64,000 bases of DNA. Origin: JAFDBW01 sp963825575 (GTDB lineage Bacteria; Desulfobacterota; Desulfuromonadia; Desulfuromonadales; BM103). Shown one piece after another: positions 17,881-27,359 of this stretch (positions are counted from its first letter, which is position 1; each line of letters opens with the position of its first letter). A program made the translations under genes and the position numbers. Location of the stretch: contig CAWGUB010000024.1 of assembly GCA_963825575.1 (NCBI GenBank), forward strand, positions 1 through 64,000. Direction: 5' to 3'. The notes below the pieces were generated by a model. It was not told the DNA's origin and searched no databases. It worked only from the letters and a program-made list of their open reading frames with translations.

Positions 17881-18339
17881 ATGGCCAATTCGACAGAATG
17901 GAACCTGGTTCTGGAACTCCTTCAAAATCAAGCCTTTGGTGTGCTTGGGACGTCTCGTGAAGGGCATTCCTATACCAGTCTCGTGGCGTTCGTCCCAACA
18001 GAAGATGCGACCCGCCTGTATTTTGCGACAACCAGGGCAACCCGTAAGTACCATAATTTGTCAGCAGATGACAGGATCGCTTTGTTGATCGACAACCGGG
18101 CTGACCAGACCAGGGCTCTTTACGAGGCTGCCGCAGTAACCGCTTATGGCATTGCCAGAGAGATCGATGATGAACGCCGCAGCGAGGCTATTGAGATCTA
18201 TTTGTCCAAGCATCCTCAGCTGAAGACCTTTGTCTCTGCACCCACAACGGCTTTGTTCCTGATCACCGTTAAAGAGTATCACCTTGTACAACGTTTCCAA
18301 AACGTGACTGAATTTCGGATGGACCGATGCACTACCTGA
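17881..18339 (+). CDS. Pyridoxamine-5'-phosphate-oxidase-like split-barrel flavoprotein
   Basis: A 152-residue protein of the FMN-binding split-barrel class. Its pattern FGVLGTSREGHSYTSLVAF followed by RLYFATTRATRKYHNL is typical of this fold, and the C-terminal part contains LFLITVKEYHLVQRFQNV. Substrate unknown; relatives bind FMN, F420 or haem. Its last codons overlap the next gene (a PEP-synthase-like enzyme) by 13 nt, so the two are co-translated. A G-rich ribosome site precedes the start. Confidence 0.72.
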   Translation: MANSTEWNLVLELLQNQAFGVLGTSREGHSYTSLVAFVPTEDATRLYFATTRATRKYHNLSADDRIALLIDNRADQTRALYEAAAVTAYGIAREIDDERRSEAIEIYLSKHPQLKTFVSAPTTALFLITVKEYHLVQRFQNVTEFRMDRCTT

Positions 18340-20483
18340 TTCCACTGAATTCATCTTGCCGGGATACAGTCGAAACCATTGGCGGCAAGGCAGAAATGCT
18401 GGCTTATTTACAGCAGCAGGGCTTTCAAGTGCCGGCAGGTCACTGTTTGCCGGTCAGCGTCTATTTTGAATTCATCAACGAAACGGGTCTCGCCGCTTTC
18501 ATCGCCATGGAACTCCAACGCAAGGATTTCAGCGCCATGCGGTGGGAAGAGATCTGGGATGTATCACTACGTATCCGGAATCACTTTGTTGCCTGTGACT
18601 GGCCAGTGACGTTGAAGCAGAAGCTGCTTGATGATTTGCATCGAACCGTTAACAACTGGCCGGCAACAGCAGTCCGCTCTTCTGCCCCCGGGGAGGACTC
18701 CGGCAAGCAATCCTTTGCCGGCCTGCACGAAAGCCGGGTCATGCTGCATGGCGCAGAGGCCATCCTCGAGGCGATACGTGTCGTCTGGGCATCACTCTGG
18801 TCAGATGGTGCGCTGCTCTATCGACACGAGCTGGGTCTGGATCCGGGGAAGAGCGGTATGGCTGTCATCATCCAGGAGATGGTGGTCGGAAATGTCTCCG
18901 GGGTTCTGTTTACCAAGGCTCCACAGAATAGCACGGTTATGATGGTCGAGGCGGTCTGGGGTTTGAACCAGGCCCTTGTTGATGGAACAATTGAGCCGGA
19001 CCGCTGGCAACTCAGCCGCGCAACCGGCAACGTAATCGAAAAACACGAAGTTATTCATTCCATAGCGATGAGGCCCGTCTCAAGCGGGCTTGAATTATGC
19101 CCCGTGGAGAAGGCTCAACATGGGCAGACACCGCTTGACGACTCGCTCTGCCGCTCCCTCTACCAGGTAGGGTATCAATTGGAAAACCTCTTGGGGACAG
19201 CAGTCGATATCGAATGGACTCAATCTGAGGCGGGGCTGCATATTCTCCAGGCACGCCCGATTACATCGATTTTAGAATCACACGCTGACGATGAGAGACT
19301 CTGGTATCTAAGTCTCCACCGAAGTTTGGATAACCTTGAAGAGCTGCAAAGAGAACTCGAACAAGTGATACTGCCTGGGATGGATGCTGATGCAGACCAG
19401 ATGACTGCGATTGATTTGGCTCAACTTGGAAACCGGGAACTTGTCGAGGAACACCTGCGACGCAGCCGAGTTCTGGACAAATGGCTTCAGACATACAAGG
19501 AAAAGTGTATCCCGATGGCTCATGGGCTGAGACTCTTTGGCGAGTTCTACAATGATCTTATCAAACCGGAGAACCCTTTCGAATTTGTCAGCCTGTTGCA
19601 CTCTGAAGATTTATTGGCAGTCCAAAGAAACCGGCAACTACGCAAAATAGCGGACGTCCTGCGCAAAAGTCCTGCGGTCCTTGAGCGTTTGAAGGAAGGC
19701 CACAAAATTTCTCCTGACAGTCCCTTGCAGGTGTTAATTGATGATTTTACCAGTCGATATAGCGGGATCAACTGGGTCTTGAAGGATGGTCTGGAGCTGT
19801 GCGGATGGTTGGTGAAGCTCGCCGAACAGGAGGATCTTGTCCATGAACCAAAGCCCGCAATTACTGAACAATGCTTTCTGAACAACCTCGCCGAGGAGGA
19901 CCGTGATTATGCAACCCGGATTCTTCTGGTTGCCAAGGCCAGTTATCTTTTGCGCGACAATGATAACCTCTACATGGGGAAGGTAAGGGCCGGCGTTACT
20001 GCTGTGGAACAGGAAATTCGTAAGCGAGTTAACGCCGGGACGGCAAAAGAACTCGCAAGTCTCCTGACGGAAGAGGCCGGCCCGGACACGCTCTTGTCCA
20101 AGCATGAGTTACAGCAAGAGCAGGGGATGACCTCTCGCGTTCTGCAGGTCCCTCGTCAACTCATCGGTCAACCTGCCGGACCCGGAGTCGGTTCAGGCCT
20201 GGCCAGGGTGCTTGATGGTTCGAGTTCCCTGGGAGATTTTAAACGGGGTGAGGTGTTGGTCTGCGATGCCATTGAGCCAAACATGACTTTTTTCGCGCCA
20301 CTGGCTGCTGCCATTATCGAGCGCCGTGGCGGAATGCTGGTTCACGGAGCTATCATTGCCCGAGAATATGGGATCCCCTGTGTGACGGGGATTCCTGAGG
20401 CAACCAGGGTCATTCAATCTGGAGACAGATTGTCGGTTGACGGCTACCTCGGTATTGTGACGATTGAACGTGATGAAGCCTAG
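18327..20483 (+). CDS. PEP-synthase/rifampin-phosphotransferase-like enzyme
   Basis: A 718-residue protein with an N-terminal PPDK/PEP-synthase ATP-grasp domain (AVRSSAPGEDSGKQSFAG near residue 114 and VDIEWTQ..LHILQARPI near residue 295). A middle region of ~300 residues has no recognised motif. A C-terminal swivelling phosphohistidine domain holds GGMLVHGAIIAREYGIPC, with the catalytic His. This order matches rifampin phosphotransferase and related phosphotransferases rather than true PEP synthase, which has its PEP-binding barrel last. The middle region is shorter than in rifampin phosphotransferase. The acceptor is therefore unknown. Overlaps the split-barrel gene, suggesting a joint reaction. 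Confidence 0.75.
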   Translation: MHYLIPLNSSCRDTVETIGGKAEMLAYLQQQGFQVPAGHCLPVSVYFEFINETGLAAFIAMELQRKDFSAMRWEEIWDVSLRIRNHFVACDWPVTLKQKLLDDLHRTVNNWPATAVRSSAPGEDSGKQSFAGLHESRVMLHGAEAILEAIRVVWASLWSDGALLYRHELGLDPGKSGMAVIIQEMVVGNVSGVLFTKAPQNSTVMMVEAVWGLNQALVDGTIEPDRWQLSRATGNVIEKHEVIHSIAMRPVSSGLELCPVEKAQHGQTPLDDSLCRSLYQVGYQLENLLGTAVDIEWTQSEAGLHILQARPITSILESHADDERLWYLSLHRSLDNLEELQRELEQVILPGMDADADQMTAIDLAQLGNRELVEEHLRRSRVLDKWLQTYKEKCIPMAHGLRLFGEFYNDLIKPENPFEFVSLLHSEDLLAVQRNRQLRKIADVLRKSPAVLERLKEGHKISPDSPLQVLIDDFTSRYSGINWVLKDGLELCGWLVKLAEQEDLVHEPKPAITEQCFLNNLAEEDRDYATRILLVAKASYLLRDNDNLYMGKVRAGVTAVEQEIRKRVNAGTAKELASLLTEEAGPDTLLSKHELQQEQGMTSRVLQVPRQLIGQPAGPGVGSGLARVLDGSSSLGDFKRGEVLVCDAIEPNMTFFAPLAAAIIERRGGMLVHGAIIAREYGIPCVTGIPEATRVIQSGDRLSVDGYLGIVTIERDEA

Positions 20484-20496
20484 GCCAGCCTTCGCC

Positions 20497-21063
20497 CTAA
20501 CGGACATTTAATAATTTGTCCCGAAACGTTTTGTTGATCGGATTCTCCCCCAGCCAGATGCCGAAATAGGCAACGGCAAAGTCAGCCCCCGGAACACGGC
20601 CGAGGCTTTTATTATTGAGCCTCAGTTCGACTCCCTGTTCGGGGATGTAGTCGATACTGTAACGGTCACCCGGTTTAACATCCTGAAAGAAGCTGTAAAA
20701 AGCCTGAAGCCTCTCAGCCAGCGGCTGATACTCGACTCCGGGCAAATTGTCGCGCAAGAGCTTGTCCGAGGCATCGGCAAAACCTTTCGCCTCTATATCC
20801 CGGAAATATGAAAGCTCCAGCCTCTTCGGCACATCCTGTGCCCAGGCCGAACCGGCAACATTGTCCGGCAGATAGAATGCTCCTGCATACACATCAAAGA
20901 GCATTGCCCATTTAAGAACAGCAACACCTTTCAATCTGACAGCATGCTTTTCAAGCACAACCTGGTCGGCAAAAGAGACCCCCTTGATCTCAGCTGCCAG
21001 ACAGGTATGACCGGTGAGTATGGCCAAAAAACCAAAGCAGACCAGAAGTTTTTTCAACATCAT
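20497..21063 (-). CDS. Exported chalcone-isomerase-like protein
   Basis: A ~188-residue protein with a signal peptide (MLKKLLVCFGFLAILTGHTC region). The chalcone-isomerase-like domain follows: LKGVAVLKWAMLFDVYAGAF, then PKRLELSYFRDIEAKGF and a C-terminal FGIWLGENPINKTFRDKLL. Bacterial members are not flavonoid enzymes; many sit beside DUF1295 and cyclopropane-synthase genes, as here, and may bind fatty acids. Start uncertain among several Met codons; 21063 puts the signal peptide at the N-terminus. Convergent with the upstream PEP-synthase-like gene, 13 bp apart. Confidence 0.72.
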   Translation of the reverse strand: MMLKKLLVCFGFLAILTGHTCLAAEIKGVSFADQVVLEKHAVRLKGVAVLKWAMLFDVYAGAFYLPDNVAGSAWAQDVPKRLELSYFRDIEAKGFADASDKLLRDNLPGVEYQPLAERLQAFYSFFQDVKPGDRYSIDYIPEQGVELRLNNKSLGRVPGADFAVAYFGIWLGENPINKTFRDKLLNVR

Positions 21064-21243
21064 TTTGCAGCTCTCTTTCCGTTTCATGTCTAAAAACATC
21101 ATAACAGAGATCGAGCTTGCTTTGCTCGGCCGCTGAGGGCTATGCTCACACATAAGGTTAAAGGTCTGGAAATATTGCGTTTATGCAATTAGTCGGTAAA
21201 CTTTCCTGAGTTAGCAGAAATTTATTTAAGCGTGGATTGCCCG

Positions 21244-22026
21244 ATGACTGTATTTATTTTGTGCGGACTTGTCCTGTTAATGTTCATGACGGCGATATTT
21301 ATCCTGGCCATGATCGTTAAAGACAACAGCATTGTTGATGTTGCCTATGGTCTGGCGTTTGTCCTGATCAGCTGGGTGGGTTTCATCACTTACGGCAGCG
21401 GTCACTTGCGCCAATGGTTGGTCGTCATTCTGGTTTCCTTGTGGGGGGTGCGCCTGGCAATCCATATTGCCCTTCGGAAAAAAGGCGAAGGAGAAGACTT
21501 TCGCTACCGCCAATGGCGTGAGCAATGGGGGGAAACCTTCGTCTGGCGCAGTTTCCTGCAGATTTTTATGCTGCAGGGGGCGGTTGTTTTCCTGGTGGCT
21601 TTACCGCTGCAGCTGGTGATCAATGACCCCGGTGGACCTCTTGGTGCTCTTGACCTGGCAGGGGTTGTGATCTGGTTGTTAGGTTTCGGCTTTGAATCGA
21701 TCGGTGACTGGCAGCTCCTTCGTTTCAAAAGTAATCCTGCGAATCATGGCAGAATCATCCAGAGTGGCCTGTGGCGCTTTACACGTCACCCGAACTATTT
21801 CGGAGAAGCGGTCCTCTGGTGGGGTCTTTTCCTGATTGCTTGCCAGGTCTCGTATGGGGCTGTTGCCATCATCAGTCCGCTGCTGATCGATTTCCTGCTA
21901 CTGAAAGTGTCCGGTATCCCGATGCTCGAAGCCAAGTACGAAAACAACGCCGAATTTGCTGCCTACAAAGCCAGGACCAATGCTTTCTTCCCTTGGGCCC
22001 CTAAAACCGGAGTGCAGAATGACTAA
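21244..22026 (+). CDS. DUF1295 membrane protein (steroid 5-alpha-reductase-like fold)
   Basis: A 260-residue membrane protein with about six helices and the conserved C-terminal block SGLWRFTRHPNYFGEAVLWW (residues ~177-196), which in this superfamily contacts NADPH or SAM. Probably a lipid-modifying reductase or methyltransferase. The ATG at 21244 is preferred to a GTG at 21232. It overlaps the FAD-oxidoreductase gene by 8 nt and starts the operon 21244-25846. Confidence 0.78.
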   Translation: MTVFILCGLVLLMFMTAIFILAMIVKDNSIVDVAYGLAFVLISWVGFITYGSGHLRQWLVVILVSLWGVRLAIHIALRKKGEGEDFRYRQWREQWGETFVWRSFLQIFMLQGAVVFLVALPLQLVINDPGGPLGALDLAGVVIWLLGFGFESIGDWQLLRFKSNPANHGRIIQSGLWRFTRHPNYFGEAVLWWGLFLIACQVSYGAVAIISPLLIDFLLLKVSGIPMLEAKYENNAEFAAYKARTNAFFPWAPKTGVQND

Positions 22027-23305
22027 CCTTGACACCAGCTCTGCCGCAAGACAGAAGATCGCCGTTATCGGAGGGGGGGTTGCCGGTATTGTCTCCGCCT
22101 ACCTGCTTCAGCAAAGACACGATGTGACCCTTTTTGAGCAGAACGATTACCTTGGCGGGCACACCCATACCATCGAGATCAAGAAGGGCCCGGATGCCGG
22201 CGTGGCGGTAGACACCGGCTTTATCGTGCTGAACGATGCCACCTACCCGTTATTCCAGAAATTCCTTGCACAACTCGGTGTGGAGACGCGAATTTCAGAT
22301 ATGTCTTTCGGTTTTCAATGCCATCAAACCGGCCTGGTCTATGCGGGAACCAACCTGAACGGCTTGTTCGCCCAACGCCGCAACCTGGTCAGCCCGACGT
22401 TCTTTAAATTTCTGATGGAAATAAGTCGTTTTTGCAAGCAGGCCCAGGAAGATTTAACCCGGGGCGAGATAGGCGATGTCACGCTTGGCGAATATCTTCG
22501 TGCAGGGGATTATTCCTCATACATGATCAACAATTACCTGATGCCGATGGCCGCAGCGATCTGGTCGACACCCGCGTTGCAGATTCATGACTTTCCTGCC
22601 GGGCCTTTTCTGCACTTCTTCCGCAATCATGGGCTGCTCTCTTTACGCAACCGACCTCAATGGCGCACCGTCATCGATGGCAGCTCTGCTTATGTCAAAA
22701 AGTTCGTCAATAGTTTCAGTGGTCAGCTTCATCTCGATTCTCCTGTGCGTTGTGTCAAACGCTTGCCAGACCAGGTCCGGCTGATGCTTGGTGATGGGTC
22801 TTCACTGAATTTTGACCAGGTCGTTATTGCAACGCACGCCGACCAGGCCCTGCCACTGCTTGTCGACCCGAGCGAGCTGGAGCAGCAATTACTCTCACCC
22901 TGGAAGTACCAGCTGAACCATACGGTCCTGCATACAGACTCCTCGATACTGCCTAAGCAAAGACACGCCTGGGCAGCCTGGAACTTCACCCGGGAGCAGT
23001 CTGACCAGGAACGACCGGTTTTCGTCACCTATTACATGAATCGATTGCAGGGTTTGCAGACGCGGAACGATTACTGTGTCACCCTGAACCGGCATGATCC
23101 CTTCGCGGCAAACACCGTGATCGCCGAGATGGATTACCACCATCCCCTTTACAGTTTTGAGTCAATGAGTACCCAGGAGCGGTTGCCAGAACTCAATGGC
23201 TGCAACCGGACCTATTTCTGTGGCAGCTATTTCGGCTATGGCTTCCATGAAGATGCCGTGCGGGCCGGGGTCAGCGTGGCTGAGATGTTCGGGGTATCGC
23301 TTTGA
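22019..23305 (+). CDS. FAD-dependent amine-oxidase-like oxidoreductase
   Basis: A 428-residue protein with an N-terminal FAD-binding motif IAVIGGGVAGIVSAYLL (residues ~13-29), the second flavin contact GGHTHTIE, and the amine-oxidase C-terminal region ending CGSYFGYGFHEDAVRAG. In many proteobacteria this protein is encoded next to DUF1365 and a cyclopropane-fatty-acid synthase homologue. In Rhodobacter such a flavoprotein belongs to the singlet-oxygen response and to fatty-acid modification. The start overlaps the previous gene and its own stop overlaps the next start, so the operon is tightly coupled. The specific reaction here is not established. Confidence 0.8.
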   Translation: MTNLDTSSAARQKIAVIGGGVAGIVSAYLLQQRHDVTLFEQNDYLGGHTHTIEIKKGPDAGVAVDTGFIVLNDATYPLFQKFLAQLGVETRISDMSFGFQCHQTGLVYAGTNLNGLFAQRRNLVSPTFFKFLMEISRFCKQAQEDLTRGEIGDVTLGEYLRAGDYSSYMINNYLMPMAAAIWSTPALQIHDFPAGPFLHFFRNHGLLSLRNRPQWRTVIDGSSAYVKKFVNSFSGQLHLDSPVRCVKRLPDQVRLMLGDGSSLNFDQVVIATHADQALPLLVDPSELEQQLLSPWKYQLNHTVLHTDSSILPKQRHAWAAWNFTREQSDQERPVFVTYYMNRLQGLQTRNDYCVTLNRHDPFAANTVIAEMDYHHPLYSFESMSTQERLPELNGCNRTYFCGSYFGYGFHEDAVRAGVSVAEMFGVSL

Positions 23306-25275
23306 ACTCGAAGATCTATTTCGGCGAAGTCGTACATACTCGCCTGGTGCCGGTGGAGCACAAGTTTCGCTACCCGGTCTATTTCTATGCTTTCGCGCTG
23401 GATGAACTGGAAGAGCTTGCCAGGAATAACCCGCTATTCGGTTATAACCAGCTGCGGCCGGTCGCGATCCATGACCGCGACTACCTGGTCCCAGGCGACC
23501 AGACTATCAGGGAAAAAGTTTCTTCGGTCTTGTCAGAAGCCGGGATGGACTTCCCCCTCGGCAAGGTCATCCTGGTGACTGCGGCGCGCTATTTCAACTA
23601 TATCTTCAATCCGGTCAGTTTTTTTTATTGCCATGACACCTCGGACCGGTTGGCCTGTATCCTGGCCCAGGTCAACAACACTTTTGGCGAAATGCACCTC
23701 TATCCGCTTGACGCCGGAGAATCCGAACCGGTGGACGGGCGATTGCGCTTTGTTGCTGCCAAACAGTTTCACGTTTCGCCGTTCTTCCCCCGTAAAGGGC
23801 AATATGAGTTCCGGCTCACAGCTGCTTCTGACCAGATCGATAACACGATCCGCTACCACCTCGATGACCAGCTTTCGTTGGTCGCCCGGATTTTCGGTTC
23901 AGCGGTACCTATGACCAGACTGAGTCTGGCCAAGGCGATTATTGCCCACCCCATCTGTGCCAGTCTGACCATGCCGAGAATTCTCTGGCAGGCCGCCAGG
24001 CTGCACTGGCAAAGGAGGCTGCCTGTGTACGAAAAGCCTGTGCCGAACAGTGAGATGACGATCCGCCCGGTTCCGCCGTCTTGTTTCGACCGAATCGGCA
24101 TGAAGATGATCATGAACTTCCTCGGCAGGCTGCCCGAGGGTGAGCTGACCCTGAAGCCCCCTGACGGGCAATCGGGACGGTTTGGCAAGCCAGGCACCAC
24201 GCCCGCTCTTGAAATGAGGATTCATGAGTATCGTTTTTTCCGCCGGGTGATGGTTGCCGGCGATATCGGGTTCGGTGAAGCTTATACAGACGGCGACTGG
24301 ACAACATCTGACCTGCCCGGATTGTTGACCCTGATCGCCCGCAACGAGTCGGTCATGGACGACCGGAGTATTTTCACGTCGACCGTGGGCCGTGCAGTCA
24401 ATTACCTGCGGCATCTGAAGCGGCCCAATACTATCAAGGGCAGCGACCGCAATATCCGTGAACATTATGACCTGAGCAACGATTTCTTTGCCACCTTCCT
24501 GGACCCGAGCATGACCTACTCGTGCGGTTTGTTCAACAACCCCGACGAGTCACTTGAGCAGGCCCAGAGAAATAAGTTGCAGACGATCATCTCAAAGGCC
24601 GGAATCACCTCAAAAGACCACGTACTCGAAATCGGTTGCGGCTGGGGCAGTTTTGCCATAGAAGCTGTTCGACAAACCGGTTGCAGAGTGACGGGAATCA
24701 CCATCTCCCGGGAGCAGTTGGAGCTGGCACAGAAGAGGGCTATCGAGGCCGGCCTGCAGGACCGGATTGAGCTCCGCCTTTGCGATTACCGCCATATCGG
24801 AGGGCAATTTGACAAGCTCGTTTCGATTGAGATGCTCGAAGCGGTCGGGCACGCCGGACTGGGCCCATTCTTCAAGGCCTGCCACGATGCCCTGTTACCA
24901 GGTGGCCGTGCCGTAATCCAGGTGATCACGATTCCTGACCGCAAGTACAACGCATACCGTTTCAGCTCCGACTGGATTCGCAAACACATCTTCCCGGGTG
25001 GTCACCTGCCCTCGCTGGGTGCCATGCAAGAAGCGGTGGCGAAGAACTCGACCCTTGAATTATCCAACCTGGAAAATTTTGCTTTCGACTATGCCAAGAC
25101 GCTTGACCTTTGGCGGGCAACTCTGTTGCAGAAGCACGAGGAGATTCACTCGCTGGGGTTTGACGAGCCTTTCATCCGCAAGTGGGAATATTACTTTGCC
25201 TACTGCCAGGCCGGTTTCAATGCGCGGATTATTGACCTGGCTCAGTTGGTTCTCGACAAGCCGGAACAATCATAA
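23302..25275 (+). CDS. DUF1365 - cyclopropane-fatty-acid-synthase fusion
   Basis: A 657-residue protein. Residues 1 to ~250 form a DUF1365 domain (FRYPVYFYAFALDELEEL, RYFNYIFNPVSFFYCHD). Residues ~280-657 form a CFA-synthase-like methyltransferase, with REHYDLSNDFFATFLD (lipid-substrate motif), SAM motif VLEIGCGWGSFAIEAV near residue 438, and SIEMLEAVGH. Elsewhere these are usually two adjacent genes; here they are fused in frame. It begins with TTG inside the preceding stop region. The enzyme would add a methylene or methyl group to unsaturated phospholipid acyl chains, with DUF1365 as an accessory. A role in making furan or branched fatty acids is possible but unproven. Confidence 0.85.
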   Translation: MNSKIYFGEVVHTRLVPVEHKFRYPVYFYAFALDELEELARNNPLFGYNQLRPVAIHDRDYLVPGDQTIREKVSSVLSEAGMDFPLGKVILVTAARYFNYIFNPVSFFYCHDTSDRLACILAQVNNTFGEMHLYPLDAGESEPVDGRLRFVAAKQFHVSPFFPRKGQYEFRLTAASDQIDNTIRYHLDDQLSLVARIFGSAVPMTRLSLAKAIIAHPICASLTMPRILWQAARLHWQRRLPVYEKPVPNSEMTIRPVPPSCFDRIGMKMIMNFLGRLPEGELTLKPPDGQSGRFGKPGTTPALEMRIHEYRFFRRVMVAGDIGFGEAYTDGDWTTSDLPGLLTLIARNESVMDDRSIFTSTVGRAVNYLRHLKRPNTIKGSDRNIREHYDLSNDFFATFLDPSMTYSCGLFNNPDESLEQAQRNKLQTIISKAGITSKDHVLEIGCGWGSFAIEAVRQTGCRVTGITISREQLELAQKRAIEAGLQDRIELRLCDYRHIGGQFDKLVSIEMLEAVGHAGLGPFFKACHDALLPGGRAVIQVITIPDRKYNAYRFSSDWIRKHIFPGGHLPSLGAMQEAVAKNSTLELSNLENFAFDYAKTLDLWRATLLQKHEEIHSLGFDEPFIRKWEYYFAYCQAGFNARIIDLAQLVLDKPEQS

Positions 25276-25285
25276 AGAGGGCTCA

Positions 25286-25846
25286 ATGCTTCTCTCGCCA
25301 CTTGCGACCAAAATCCTCAACATCACCCTTTATCAGACAGGATGGTTCTGCTGTGTTCTCGGTGCCGGTTGGGGGCACCCGGTCGCCGGTGGCTTACTCG
25401 CTCTATTGTTGACTGGAGCGCACCTGGTGCTGGCCCAGGAATGGAAAAAAGAGGCTCTTTTAATGCTCTCGGCCTGTCTGTTGGGAGTCGCCGTTGACAG
25501 CATTCAGCAGGCTATAGGCTTGTTTACTTTCACAAGCCACCCGGACTGGCCGCTCTGGCTGCCACTCTGGGTGTTCGTGATCTGGGCCCAGTTTGCCACC
25601 CTCTTCCATTATGCCCTGTACTGGCTATCGGGGCGTTATCTGCTTGCCGCTATCTTTGGCCTGTTCGGTGGCCCGCTCGCCTACTGGGCCGGCATCAGGA
25701 TGGGTGCGGCATACTTTGGCCCCGATCCACTCGTAACCATCTTTTGCCTGGCAATTGTCTGGGCGACAGTTACTCCGCTACTGTGTCGATTGAGTGTTTA
25801 TCTTGATGGTCAAGAAGGGATTTATCGCTGGCTCCATTCTAAGTAA
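25286..25846 (+). CDS. DUF2878 membrane protein
   Basis: A 186-residue protein with five or six hydrophobic helices (LNITLYQTGWFCCVLGAGWG at the start, a central WPLWLPLWVFVIWAQFATLF). The pattern matches DUF2878, a family found almost only beside CFA-synthase/DUF1365 clusters. Function unknown. The ATG at 25286 follows AAAGAGG by 5 nt and lies 11 nt after the fusion gene. Confidence 0.72.
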   Translation: MLLSPLATKILNITLYQTGWFCCVLGAGWGHPVAGGLLALLLTGAHLVLAQEWKKEALLMLSACLLGVAVDSIQQAIGLFTFTSHPDWPLWLPLWVFVIWAQFATLFHYALYWLSGRYLLAAIFGLFGGPLAYWAGIRMGAAYFGPDPLVTIFCLAIVWATVTPLLCRLSVYLDGQEGIYRWLHSK

Positions 25847-25849
25847 AAG

Positions 25850-26257
25850 TCAGTTTAACCAACGACTGATCAGGTAGCTTGCCGAAGCGACCGATGTGCA
25901 CAACACGGTTCCCCAGGCAATGTCAATCACCACGATCTTGATCGGCCAGTCTTTCAGGGTCGCCAGGTTGGTCAAGTCATAGGTCGCGTAGGTGAAGAAG
26001 CCGAACAGAGCGCCCCAGATGGCTGCTTTGGCCATGGACTGGGCATCGATCGCCGGTTTCACGGCAAACAGGATAATGCCGGCAATGTACATGAAATAGA
26101 AAACCATGGCCGCAGGCCAGTTGACGTCCGGGCTGAGCAGGTGCGCCAGGTTCTTCTGATAGAGGTCCTTGGCGATGACTCCGAGCCAGAGCAGGTCGAT
26201 GGCAAAGAAGACCGGAACCGTCAAGAGATAGAGCTTCAGGTAATACCAGGTATTCAT
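25850..26257 (-). CDS. DUF2177 membrane protein
   Basis: A 135-residue protein with four hydrophobic segments, starting MNTWYYLKLYLLTVPVFFA and containing FGFFTYATYDLTNLATLKDW, the diagnostic DUF2177 segment. DUF2177 genes recur in light- or singlet-oxygen-responsive clusters in other proteobacteria. The ATG at 26257 is preferred to 26263 because GGAG is correctly spaced only for the former. Convergent with DUF2878, 3 bp apart. Function unknown. Confidence 0.72.
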   Translation of the reverse strand: MNTWYYLKLYLLTVPVFFAIDLLWLGVIAKDLYQKNLAHLLSPDVNWPAAMVFYFMYIAGIILFAVKPAIDAQSMAKAAIWGALFGFFTYATYDLTNLATLKDWPIKIVVIDIAWGTVLCTSVASASYLISRWLN

Positions 26258-26291
26258 GATCATCTCCGTGAAAAAGACCCTTCACTGACGC

Positions 26292-27245
26292 CTATACGTG
26301 ATTACGCAATTTCAGTTCCAAAGGGTGTGGGCAGAGGTAGACCTGCTGCTGCAGATATGGCTGCTTGTATTTGCGGACAAAATGATTGAGCAGAGTGATC
26401 GGCACGATCAGCGGGATCAGCCCTGACCGGTAGTCAGCTATGACTTTTAGCATCTCCTGCTTTTCATCGGCGCTGAGCTGTTTTTTGAAATAGCCAAGCA
26501 CATGCTGCAGAACATTGACGTGTTTGGCGACAGTCGTCTTCAGCCGCAACCCTTTCATCAACAGTTCCATGTACTGCTTGCAAACCTCGTCAAGGGGTTG
26601 ATCTCCCTGACTGGCAACCAGCTTGCCCAGCTGCCGATAGATTTCCGTACTGTGCGACAGGACCAGAAGCTTGTGACGAGTATGGAAATCGACCAGGGCG
26701 CCGCGTTTCCTGGCCCCTGCGACACTCTCCCGCCAGCGTTTGAGGGTGAAGATGATCTCGATGAAGTTTTCCCGTAGTTTCGGGTCATGCAGGCGGCCGT
26801 CTTCTTCCACCGGCAAGAGCGGGAAATGCTCCATGAAAGCTTTGGCAAAGAGGCCGACACCCTGGGTGTTGGGGCTGCCGTTCTTGTCGTAGAGTTTGAC
26901 CCGTGCCATGCCGCTGCTCGGCGATTTTGACTTGAAGACGAATCCGCTCAGATCTTCTTTTTCCAGTTCCGCTACACGTTTGCGCGCCCAGGCCTGCATG
27001 CTGTCAGTGATATCCTCACCACTTTTCGAAAAGACCAGGCGTTGATTCTCCGGCTGCCCGACGAGCCTTAATGTCTCGCGCGGGGTTGGCAGACCAAGCT
27101 CCACCTCAGGGCAAACCGGAACATATTCAACGTAGCGCCCCAGCGTCCCGGTCAGAAAACGATCGTGTTTATGGCTGCCATCAAATCGGACTTTTTCGCC
27201 GAGCAGGCAGGAGCTGATTCCCAGTCGCAATTTTTCTTCCGGCAT
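26292..27245 (-). CDS. DUF523-DUF1722 protein
   Basis: A 317-residue protein. The N-terminal DUF523 part has LRLGISSCLLGEKVRFDGSH and VPVCPEVELGLPTPRE, with two conserved cysteines that could hold metal. The C-terminal DUF1722 part begins about residue 190 (LVDFHTRHKLLVLSHSTEIY). It is the same two-domain arrangement as E. coli YbgA-type proteins joined to DUF523 and is often next to photolyase genes. No photolyase is found here. Start at 27245 supported by AAGGAG. Function unknown. Confidence 0.75.
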   Translation of the reverse strand: MPEEKLRLGISSCLLGEKVRFDGSHKHDRFLTGTLGRYVEYVPVCPEVELGLPTPRETLRLVGQPENQRLVFSKSGEDITDSMQAWARKRVAELEKEDLSGFVFKSKSPSSGMARVKLYDKNGSPNTQGVGLFAKAFMEHFPLLPVEEDGRLHDPKLRENFIEIIFTLKRWRESVAGARKRGALVDFHTRHKLLVLSHSTEIYRQLGKLVASQGDQPLDEVCKQYMELLMKGLRLKTTVAKHVNVLQHVLGYFKKQLSADEKQEMLKVIADYRSGLIPLIVPITLLNHFVRKYKQPYLQQQVYLCPHPLELKLRNHV

Positions 27246-27359
27246 GTTTTCTCCTTGTCGTGTGTTGTCGTTAAACATTTTAACAGCTTTCTGTCAGTTG
27301 TGTTCTCGGCAGACTCTGGGATAATTATTTGAGCATATATTCGAAGAGATCTATAAAGA

